Shown here: positions 37,001-45,917 of the stretch, piece after piece
How the letters are laid out: every line of letters starts with the position of its first letter
Numbering within the stretch: position 1 is the first letter of the stretch
Source of the DNA: Heterodera schachtii
Lineage: Eukaryota; Nematoda; Chromadorea; Rhabditida; Heteroderidae
Assembly (NCBI GenBank): GCA_023374025.1
Contig: SIJG01000017.1
Coordinates: forward strand, 1,069,671 to 1,133,670
Direction of reading: 5' to 3'
DNA: 64,000 nt
The notes under the pieces: model-generated
Told to the model about the DNA's origin: nothing
What the model saw: only the letters and a program-made list of their open reading frames with translations
Databases searched by the model: none
Made by a program: the position numbers and the translations under genes

Positions 37001-40000
37001 GGCGTTTCGTCTTTATTTTTCCGTTTGATCATTTCTCCCCCTCTCTTTCTTATGTCAGTCTGCACAATTTGATGGTTTTGGTGTTCCATTCTCGGGTTGG
37101 TCGTCAACGGACTGGGGTTTGTTTTCTTTTTTTTTTGCTATTGCCAACACAAATTCCTCCTTTGGACAGACTTTTGCGCTTGGCGGCACTTTCGAATTCA
37201 TTTCGGAGGCGCCTTTTCTGCCGGGCCCTCCACTCCCCGGGGGCCCAAAAGGGTGTGCCTTTTTGATAGAGCCAAACGGAGCCAACGACGGCACCGGCAC
37301 CATTCTGTCGCCCACTTACCCTGGCGTTTACCCAAGCGTGGGTTTGGTCGTTGAATTAAATATGTCACCTCCGTTTTGTGCTTAGAATTTGCAATGTTTG
37401 TTTCTGCTGCGGGGCCTCACCCACCAACGGATCCGTTTGTTCTTCCGCGATTTCGACGTGTATTTCGGCGGCGAACAGTTCGATTGAGGGGGGGGGGGGG
37501 GGTGAAAGGAAATGCCACGGCATGGCCACCCCCACCCATTCATTCATTCGGCCGCTCATTTGTGTCTTTTTCAGCTGTCCCTACGATTCGCTGACAATTT
37601 ACGACGGCGCTTCAACTTCCGATCCGATCATTCGAAAACTCTGTGGGCTCCAACAACGACTTGAACTGTTCTCATTCGGACACGAGCTGTTGCTGGAGTT
37701 TAACACCACCGAAGTGGAGGGGAAAGTGGGCGACAGGGGGTAATAATTTGGGTTCCCGGTGATTTCGTCAGTGAGTGATTTCGTCAGTAAGTGATTTCGT
37801 CAGTGAGTGATTTCGTCAGTGAAAATTAATTATTAAAAAAGCGTACACCTAGCTAAAAAAATTCGAGTCATAAGTACAGGCTTGTAAATATTTAAACGAG
37901 TCACGATTTGCTTCTCAAATTTTGCCCTGCCGAATCCATTTTGATTTGCGCTTTTCACGTGCCCATTTTCCGTCAGCTGGGCTACGCGAAAATCAGCACT
38001 CGAAAAGGTAAAGGTCGCTTCCATAGTGATCGCCAGACGCCTATGATTCGACTTGGAGACAAAAAATGATTGGAGCATCAACATACTCAAAATGCAGAAA
38101 AACAAAATTATTAGTAAGAAACAGGAATGGAGCGAGGACAGAAAGCTCACGCGGTCGCGCAGCGCGGATTCAAATTGCTGCGTCGTGCTCCACCCCTGGT
38201 AAGAAATTTAAAAGAGAAATTCCGAGATTATGCAGAATGAATGGCTGGCGACCACCTATAAATAAACATACAGGATTATAAAATTAGCAAAACGAGGCAC
38301 AAATACAAAATATTTTATGATATGTAAATGACCGGCACATAAATCGGTTGACAATCGAGCAAATAATTTTACTTTGAATTTAAATATCGAATGAATTTTA
38401 ATTTATCAAAAATTAAATGTTTTTCATAAAAATTGATTATTATCACTGACGAAATCCCTTACTGACGAAATCACTGCTGACGAAATCACTCACTGACGAA
38501 ATCACTGCTGACGAAATCACATGTTACCATAATTTGGATGAAATTTTAATTAATAAGTTTTAATTCAAAAATTCCCCGCCAATTTGCCGGTCATTCCCTC
38601 CGTACCAGGTGTTTTCGACAGTGATTGATTTCGACAGTAGTTGATTTCGACAGTACTTTTTACTAATCCCGGGTTTGTGTGCCAAGGTGCAAATCTGCAG
38701 GCTCTAATAGAATTCAAAAATCGAAAAACCTCTTCTATGTATCTGAGTACGAATCCGGCCTACGTTTTGGCGAATTCCTAATCCGAACGCGAATTCGAAC
38801 AAAAAGTCGAAATTAAAAATTTTAATATTTATTTGTTTTATTCCCAAATTAATCAAAATAACAATACCAAAAATCGCCCTTCTATAAATATACGAACAAA
38901 AAAATGAATTGATAATTTTGAATTTTCGACTTTTTGTTCGAGTCCGCGTCCGGTACTCGAAATTGGTCAAAATAAATGTCAGATTCGTAATCAGCGAACC
39001 CAAAAACACTAAGAACCATGTTTCAAACTTTACTGTCGAAATCAATCACTGTCGAAACCAACACTGTCGAGATCACCACTGTCGAAAACTAACAGCACCA
39101 TTCCCTCTCCCCCTCCCCGTTCAGCTTTCACATTGAGTACCAATTTTCGGATAAATTCGTGGACATTCGCCGTCTGATCGGTGCCAAGCCGAGTGTCCAC
39201 TGCCCTGGCCATTTGCGTGGTTCCGAGTGCGATGTTCGCGTCTGTTCTGGCCATGAGTCCGTTCATTTTGTGCACTCTCCCAATGTTTCGTTTTCTCTGC
39301 TCTTGTCCGTCTTTCATTGTTCTTTTCTGCTCAGTTCCCCGACCTTTACCCGCCGAATACGACGTGTACTTACATTTTTGATGGTCTCCAAGGCGATCAG
39401 AATTTGGAGAAAGTCATTCTCCGCTTCGAATCGTTCGTCGTCCCCGGCCAAAGTGCGCCTTCGCCCCTCGTCGAAAGCAGCGCCATTCCGTCGGCCGATC
39501 ATTTCCAACATCAATTCGACGCCCCGGGCACCGTTTGGAAAAATCTGTCCCCGCAAAAGTGCAGCAGCGGCGGCTCTTTCGTTAGCATTGGCACAACCCC
39601 CGGCACAGTGGGGGCACTCACTCATTCGACTGATCATTTGTCATTCCATTCCCTGATCAGACCAAGGCCATGTTGGCAAATGCGGAAGAAAGTGCTTACG
39701 ACACAATTCTTTGCGATCGGATTGCCGAAGGCACACTCAAATTTATCAGTCAAGGCCCGCGGATTGTTTTGGTGGGAGAGAATGGAAAGGGCGACAGATC
39801 AGAACAGCTGAGAAAAACTTTCTCTCCCCTACACGCAGGTGTTCAATTCCGCGGAACAGCTGCCGTTGGCCTCCAATTTGGGTCCGCCGCCGTACGGTTT
39901 TCGGGCGCGCGTCGAATTCAAAACGGGTCAGTGGAAGTGCCGAACTCGCCGCATGCCGCCCCTTGCGCCCCTTTTGTTAGATTTTGGCATCGCCGGTGAG

Positions 40001-43000
40001 TCCGTCGGTGGTTCCAATCGGTGCGCCTTTCGCTTCCGCGACTCCGTCGGCTCTTTCAACAGTCCTCGTTACCCTTCCAACGTTTATCCTCCCCCCTTCT
40101 CCGTTTTCCTCCCATTCCTTCTCCGCTTTGCCCTTTTCAGTATCCGCTTGATGCCGAGTGCACTTATCACATCGTTGGCCCATCCGATGCCCAAATTCTT
40201 CTCTTTTTTAAAGTTTGGCCTAATTCGTCCCCAATTACCGCCGCTTTTCTTTAATTAAGCAATTTGCGCTTTTCGAGGAGAATTCCATGGACGAGTGCAA
40301 CGATTGGTTGGAAATATTCGATGTTTTTCGCGATGCGAACGGCGGAGAGACTTTGAAATTGCAGGGTAAACAAAAAAAGTCAATTTCTTTCCTTTCCAAT
40401 TGCATTTGCCGCTTTCCCTTCTTTTTCTCAGCCAAACATTGTTGGCACGTCTTCCCCGGGCCCACAGTGTCCGCCCATGGCTCCCACGAAATGCGCGTCG
40501 TTTTCCATTCCGACAATTTCGGCACTGCCAATGGCTTTGACGCGCGGTACGAAATTCGCCCGGCGGCCACAAAAAGTGAAGTTGGCAATTTGCGATTGAT
40601 CAATCACTAAATCATTTCAGAAGTGTCGGACACCAAAGACTGTAAAGAGGGAAAACCATCGGCGACGACAATCGAAGCGAACGAACAGCGGACGACGGGG
40701 CATTTTGGTCGGAATTGGCAAAAGAATGAGCGAGTTTTGAAAGAATTCGGACAATTTAAAGCATCGCCCGGCTTTCCCGTCAAATACACAAAGAATTTGA
40801 CGTGCGATTTGGAGATTCGAGTTCGGGAAGGGCACCAAGTGCTGCTGAAGGCGAACATGTTCAACGTGGAAGGACAAATGACAGAAGAAAAAGTAAAAAA
40901 AAGAAAAGTTTAAAAGAGAAAGAGGAAAAGAGAAAGAGAAAGAGGAAAAAGAGAAAGAGGAAAGAGAAAGAGGAAAAAAGAGAAAGAGGAAAAAAGAGAA
41001 AGAGGAAAAGAGAAGAGGAAAAAGAGAAAGAGGAAAAAGAGAAAGAGGAAAAAGAAAAAGAGGAAAAAGAGAAAGAGGAAAGAAAAAGAGGAAAAAGAGA
41101 AAGAGGAAAAAAGAGAAAGAGGAAAAAGAGAAAGAGGAAAAGAAAAAGAGGAAAAGAAAGAGGAAAAGAAAAAGAGGAAAAAGAGAAAGAGGAAAAAAGA
41201 GAGAGGAAAAGAAAAGAGAAAAAGAAAAAGAGGAAAAAGAGAAAGAGGAAAAAAGAGAAAAGAGGAAAAGAGAAAGAGGAAAAAGAGGAAAAAGAGAAAG
41301 AGGAAAAAGAGAAAGAGGAAAAAGAGAAAGAGGAAAAAGAGAAAGAGGAAAAGAGAAAAGAGGAAAAAAGAAAGAGGAAAAAGAGAAAGAGGAAAAGAGA
41401 AAGAGGAAAAAGAGAAGAGGAAAAAGAGAAGAGGAAAAAGAGAAGAGGAAAAAGAGAAAGAGGAAAAAGAGAAAGAGGAAAAAGAGAAAGAGGAAAAGAG
41501 AAAGAGGAAAAAGAGAAAGAGGAAAAAGAGAAAGAGGAAAAAGAGAAAGAGGAAAAAGAGAAAGAGGAAAAAGAGAAAGAGGAAAAAGAGAAAGAGGAAA
41601 AGAGAAAGAGGAAAAAGAGAAAGAGGAAAAAGAGAAAGAGGAAAAAGAGAAAGAGGAAATGGGGAAGGGAACAGAAAAGGACGGGCGAAGAAGAAACCCC
41701 TTCCCTCTTGCTCAGGTCGACTGCATGAGGTGACCTCTCTTTGCCACCCCTCCATCTCTTTTCATGGCATTTCAATTCGCTCTCAGTGCCGTTCTCCGAG
41801 TTCATTTGGGCACGGACAACAGAAGCAGCGGGTCCGACTTGCAATTGTGTGGCGAAAGTGTCGCGATGATCCCGGCGGTTTGTTTTTTACTGTGAGCGTT
41901 GACATTTCGGCATTTTAAGATTGTGTCCAGCTCCAATTCCATCCGGCTGAGGTGAAAACATTGCCAAACAATTGGCACACTCCCAATTTCCTTGTTCAGT
42001 TTTCTCACTTCGCCCGAAAAGGTCGGCCAATTCGTCCGTCCCTTTGCCTTTTTTCTTTTCGTTTTAACTTTTTTTTTTACTGTTTTCGTCAGGTGAATGG
42101 TCTTAACGGCTTCAACTTCTCGTGGACGGAAGTGCGACGAGTGATCAGTAATCCGTTCATTCCTTTTGCTGATCATTCATTTTCCATATACTTTTTTCCC
42201 TTAGGCGACAGCGAATGCGCCGATTCGGAAAGACAATATTTGTGCTCCTATTCTCGACTGTGCATCGATGCCAAGGTGTACTTACAAATTAGAGGCTGAT
42301 TGTGAGCTGAATCAAACAATTCCTTCTTCAGTTGCGTTGCAACGGCGAAGACAATTGTGGCGAGAACGACGACAGTGACGAGGCACATTGTGAGTTTGGC
42401 ATATTGAGAGAGGATGAATGGGTGAAGAGATACATAAAAATTAATTAATTATTAGTGTCCATTTGGGTGCGTGACTAATTAAATAATTAACCTTTAATTA
42501 ATGAATTACCATTTGGGTGAGTGACTATTAACGATCATTTGAGTTAATGACTATTCGCATGACTAATTACAACAACTGGGTTTGCTTTGTCTTATCTGTG
42601 CCAATACATTCCGTTCATTTCAATTGCCTTTCGCTTTTCGGTGCCAATCGCCGCCCCTTCGACGGCTCCGCCCAATCCTTCTGCTTCGTTGTGCAATGGC
42701 ATTGGCTTTGGCATTTGCTTCTTTTTCTGTTCCATTTTGTTTTTACGCATTAAAACAATGATTCGGCAATAAATTTTGTTCACTTTTCGCGTCCGTCTGA
42801 CTAATTGCGTTTAATGAGTTGCTAATTAGTTTTTGTTTTCTTTCTCATTGCCCCCCCCCCCCAATTTCCCCAGGCTCCCGAATTGAGGCCCTCGCCTCTC
42901 CCACCACAATTGTCGTCGCTTACATCGGTCCTTTTTGGTTTTTCCCTCAAATTTCCCGCATTTATCTTTTTCATTTTATTTTCCCACAGTTTCGGGCATC

Positions 43001-43363
43001 ATTTTCTTCTTCATTCTGTCCCTCTTCTGTTTTCTGTTCAAGTCGAAGCTCGAAAAGAAAAATAACGCAAAAGGGGAAGAGAAACGAAGTCGGAGAGAGA
43101 GGGAAAAGCGGAAGAGAGCGCAGAGAAAGCGGAGGGAGGGGCGAAAGAGTGGGCGGAAGGGGGAGGGCGAAACGCAGCGACAGCCCAGCAGACAGCCGAG
43201 GCCGCGCAGAACGGTGGCGGACGGACACAAATTGTCCGGCATTTACGGAGGCGTGGGCGGCACTCCGTCGGTGTTCGGCAGAAGAGGGACAATGGGACGA
43301 ATGGCGGAGGAAGAGAGCGAGGAAGAGGGGGCAACAGCAGCAGCAGGACACCAAGGGGAGTAA
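25006..43363 (+). CDS. lev-10: LEV-10-like receptor-clustering protein (five CUB, LDLa, TM)
   Basis: Type I membrane protein with the domain order of C. elegans LEV-10, which clusters levamisole-sensitive acetylcholine receptors at body-wall muscle synapses. 25006-25100 encodes a hydrophobic segment (MFRFALLFTLIVAGILLVIL), probably the signal sequence. CUB1: CDHVFDSPRSGHFSLPVFP (25294-), VKLQIEQFQLEG and YVDIYLELDSPTEDL up to 26390, completed after 37056 (SAQFDGFGVPFSGW). CUB2: ILSPTYPGVYP and YDSLTIYDGASTSDPIIRKLCG. CUB3: FPDLYPPNTTCTYIFDG. CUB4: FNSPRYPSNVYP, DECNDWLEIFDVF. CUB5: 40640-42150, ending NGLNGFNFSWTEVRR. LDLa: LCIDAKLRCNGEDNCGENDD (42205-42390). TM: SGIIFFFILSLFCFLF, then a basic tail to TAA at 43363. 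The junction 25100/25284 is out of phase for CUB1. The gene spans 18 kb, mostly because of repeats in introns. Confidence 0.82.
25706..26037. mobile_element. AT-rich foldback element with C/G-run termini
   Basis: About 330 bp in the first large LEV-10-like intron. Both ends read GTTC followed by a cytosine run, GCATCGTTT, a second C run and GAGAAATTT on their own strand. Arms of about 150 bp (for example TTGCTAACTTAGAAATTTTT at left) are mirrored almost perfectly around a roughly 50-bp centre near 25850-25900. No open frame. Confidence 0.85.
26041..26090 (+). repeat. Long poly-G runs
   Basis: Runs of about 17 and 24 guanines separated by AAAC, next to the previous foldback element (which itself ends in G14). 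Could form G-quadruplexes in DNA or pre-mRNA. Exact lengths in the assembly are unlikely to be reliable. Confidence 0.8.
26501..37005 (+). repeat. 10.5-kb satellite array of a 17-bp unit inside a LEV-10-like intron
   Basis: About 600 tandem copies of a 17-bp unit, consensus TTGGCATTTCTCTCCCT on the + strand. The common variants change only the pyrimidine block (CTATCCC, CCTACCT, CCTACTTC, CCCACCC, CCTCCCT) or add one or two bases. The array starts just after an exon of CUB1 and ends about 50 bp before the acceptor of the exon at 37057, so it is intronic. Because 17 is not a multiple of 3 and the unit has no stop in any forward frame, all three frames stay open for 10.5 kb and repeat a 17-residue period (LPLAFLSLWHFSPFGIS). 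These are not real proteins. Higher-order duplications of about 2,320, 906 and 494 bp are visible. The last 0.9 kb is more degenerate. Confidence 0.97.
37759..38520. mobile_element. Foldback element, arms of tandem 16-bp GTGATTTCGTCAGTGA units
   Basis: Left end: four head-to-tail 16-bp units (37759-37822). Right end: five units in inverse orientation (about 38442-38520, ACTGACGAAATCACT type). The 620-bp interior has no recognised gene and no obvious core repeat. It lies in the LEV-10-like intron between CUB2 exons (37740 to about 39124). Confidence 0.88.
38610..39089. mobile_element. Foldback element, arms of TTGATTTCGACAGTA units, with dispersed core
   Basis: Left end: GTTTTCGACAGTG, ATTGATTTCGACAGTAG, TTGATTTCGACAGTA. 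Right end: the inverse, with four CTGTCGA units (39031-39089). The inner arms carry inverted copies of the core (TCGAACAAAAAGTCGAAATT at left, GACTTTTTGTTCGAGTCCG at right, then AATCAGCGAACCCAAAAAC). Same LEV-10-like intron as the previous element, 90 bp further on. Confidence 0.88.
40893..41660 (+). repeat. Purine-only 15-bp minisatellite in a LEV-10-like intron
   Basis: About 770 bp made almost entirely of A and G, with a 15-bp period (GAAAAAGAGAAAGAG and shorter variants). It starts at a donor (GAAAAA then GTAAAA at 40892) after the CUB5 exon with DLEIRVREGHQVLLKA. The next coding exon begins near 41788 (VLRVHLGTDNRSSGSD). The Lys/Glu/Arg-rich open frames in it are composition artefacts. 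Confidence 0.9.
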
Positions 43364-43763
43364 GCCAATAAAATGCCAAATTCAAATGGGAGGGGAAAGT
43401 ACCGTAATGGCAGTGGCACAGTACAACTAACAAATTTTTGTTGTCCCATGAACATTTGCGTTAAGCGCACAACACCACCACCACAAGCAGCATCGCCACG
43501 ATTACAGCCAACAAATCTCACAACACGGACAAATTGACCAATTCGAATTGGAATCGCAGAAAAGACCAAAGGCCAATGAGAATAATGTCCGAATATTTTA
43601 TGGATAATTAAATTAAGAAACAAAAAAAGGCAAAAACATTTTTGTGTTTAAATGAAATGAAAGTTAAAAAAGCACGTCTCAAATTAAAACAAAAGAAAAC
43701 AGTCGATTCTATTGGATTCGTTTGAAGAAACGGCGAGCAGTGAGTGATTCGTTGGAGAGAGTC

Positions 43764-44391
43764 TTAAAACTTAATTGGTTTGAAAATGCCCCCCAAAATC
43801 ACCAGAATCAAATGTCCGCTGTCTGCGTCCACCGAGTAACGGTAAACTTCGCCCGCGTCCGAAGGATTATCCATGCGCAAATGCTTCTCCGTCAGTGTGT
43901 CGCCGTTGTCGCTCAAATCGAAGGTTATCTGAACCCAACAAACAATGATTGGTTTGGTGGCCAAACGAATGCCATCTTTCGGTGATTGCATCAAAAAATG
44001 ATCATCCAATAATAAAAGTGCGCGTAAAATGCCTCCAATTCATTTAAATTCGACTCACTTTGTGCTGTTTGCCGTCCAACCCAATGCCTTCGAAAGTTTC
44101 TCCGATTGTCCATCCCTCCCAATTTGTGTTCTGTTTCGAACTTTGGTTGTACGCGTTGTATTTGCTCTGTTCCGCTTCTGATTTTTCGAAAATTTTTGTT
44201 ACCGTCGTAAAACAAATCATTTTTCTTAGAATCCACGAAACTCCTAAAATGGGAAAAATTAGGAAAACACCATAAATTAATGGCCCATTTGCGTGGGTAC
44301 CTTTGCTGACCAAATACTCGTCGAATTTCTCATTCTTCTCCAATTTGAACTTCCCTAAGAATTTATCCGGAATTTCTTTCTCCGATGCCAT
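43764..44391 (-). CDS. Intracellular fatty-acid-binding protein (LBP family)
   Basis: Small cytosolic lipid carrier of the FABP/lipocalin fold. Exons 44391-44301, 44243-44059 and 43928-43764 join in phase to 146 residues, about the family length (130-140). It starts MASEKEIPDKFLGKFKLEKN, with FDEYLVSKG then VSWILRK, the FABP N-terminal signature. The middle reads WTIGETFEGIGLDGKQHK, and the last exon ITFDLSDNGDTLTEKHL, ending GGIFKPIKF. There is no signal peptide, so it groups with intracellular LBPs. Which C. elegans lbp gene is the orthologue cannot be told by eye. It is convergent with the LEV-10-like gene, 400 bp away; the gap (43364-43763) holds nothing else recognisable. Confidence 0.88.
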
Positions 44392-44862
44392 TTTTGGGTA
44401 AAAGCTCGAAAGTTGCTAATTATAAAAAGTTAAATAAACCAAAAAATATATAAATGCCCAGAAAGCATTTTTAACTTTTGATGAAAATTAGTTTTGTTAT
44501 ACATTTTAAATATTGGAACAAAAAGAAAATTGGGCGTAATGATAACGGTGATTATGATTATGGATTTGTTTGTTTTTCGCATTTCATATCAGCAGTTGCT
44601 TTGCCCCGGGTGAGAATGTCTTCGCCGATCTTTGACCACAGTGATAATGGAACAAAGTGCGGAAGGGCAGCGAATTCCTCTGCAAATCTCGACGGAATAT
44701 TTCCATCTGAAAATGCGTCATTTATTGCAAAGAAATTGTTGCGTCCAATATTTTATAAAATGCGATAAAATTAATACTCTAATTAAGATTCATTTAGCAA
44801 ATGATGTGTTTATCTTTGGTTCCTCGGCCTTATAAACCCTTTTGGCCACTTTCTTTTCCAAT

Positions 44863-45748
44863 TTATTCGGGAATTAGCTCATCAATCAGTTCTTGTCTTT
44901 TGCTCTTTGCTTTTCCTTCCTTTCTTCCCCTGCTCACTTTTCCTGTGATGCTTTTGCCCAATCCGTCGCCAATTGGCGTCAGTCGAATGTGAAAATTGAA
45001 GAAATTGGAAATATATGCGGACAATGGAGTGGCATTTGCGGTGGCCATTATGAAGAAGGAACGGTCGGGGAGACGGACAAAAAGAGCGAGCAGAAATTGG
45101 AGCAGTTTGGCAGGACGAATGGACGGGTGAGAAAGGAAAAGATCGTCCAGGACGACGAGTTGGGGGCGGTCGGGGAGAACGGAGCGAAGGACTTCCTTAA
45201 AAGGGAGGGAAAGCATTTATAAGTGACGCCCAAATGCATGGCCAAATTGGGTGAGTGCTAGCATTTCCATGTTTTTTTACGACGGATCGGGGATACTTCG
45301 GGGTGTCGTGGTGTACCCCAGAAAATACACTACATTTTTCGAGGTCAGGGAGTGCTACCATAGGCCAAACAAATTACGGGCCTCCGTGATCCATGAGAAA
45401 AGTCTGTCACAGTCGAACAGAAGCGAATCGCCGAGGAAATCCGAGACGGAAACGAAATGAAAGGCGTCCAAATTCAATCGTTGGGCCATTTTGCCCATGA
45501 CCATTCTGAAAGAGAGGAAAATGCAACAAAAATTGAAATGGGGGGAGGGAATGTAACCTCAAAAGACCCAAAGTCGTATGGAGAGAAACGAAAGTGATGC
45601 GATGATCGGAAGTATCGGCGGAAGAACTTTTGGAGAAATTGCTAATAAAATGTACAAAAAGGAAGGAGGGCGAAAGAGTGGACGCATATTCAATGAGACA
45701 AAGGCCGACAGGACGGACGGAAAGCAAATGGTCAAGATCAACGAGCAT
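44863..45748 (-). CDS. Elongator complex subunit 6 (ELP6)
   Basis: RecA-like, ATPase-dead subunit of the Elongator ELP4-ELP5-ELP6 subcomplex, which acts in wobble-uridine modification of tRNA. Exon 1 (45748-45558) reads MLVDLDHLLSVRPVGLCLIE with SFLFVHFISNF and HRITFVSLHTTLGLLR. Exon 2 starts at 45505 with MVMGKMAQRLNLDAFHFVSV. The pattern FLxHxF...VxFVxL...GxKxxxxL is the ELP6 N-terminus. Exon 3 (about 45200-44863) has RPQLVVLDDLFLSHPS, where the DDL strand replaces Walker B, then FFIMATANATPLSAYISNFF and FHIRLTPIGDGLGKSITGKV. The sequence is fast-evolving, so the call rests on motif order and length. The 470 bp between this stop and the LBP start hold no gene I can support. Confidence 0.72.
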
Positions 45749-45917
45749 TAGCTTAAAGAAAAGCAAACTGAGTGAGACAAGCACAGATTGGGTAAAAGTG
45801 AATGTAACGGTTCTTGTCCAATGAAAGGCGAATTCTTTAAAAAGGCAAATTATTTGACTAATTCAAAGCAATGTACAATAATTGCAAAACAACAAGCGGC
45901 TTCTCGAGCAGTCCAAG

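Noticed and set aside
26501..37005. CRISPR-like or TAL-like repeat system
   Set aside because: Units are contiguous 17-mers without spacers, in an animal genome, with variation only in the pyrimidine block.
26427..37266. Three overlapping forward open frames of about 3,500-3,600 codons with a WHFSPFGISLPLAF repeat
   Set aside because: They are the three frames of one 17-bp satellite that lacks stops in the forward direction. No start context, no domain, and the array interrupts a CUB-domain gene between splice sites.
40802..41844. Lys/Glu/Arg-rich and Phe/Leu/Ser-rich frames of about 280-330 codons on both strands
   Set aside because: Translation of a purine-only minisatellite; a donor site precedes it and CUB5 coding resumes afterwards.
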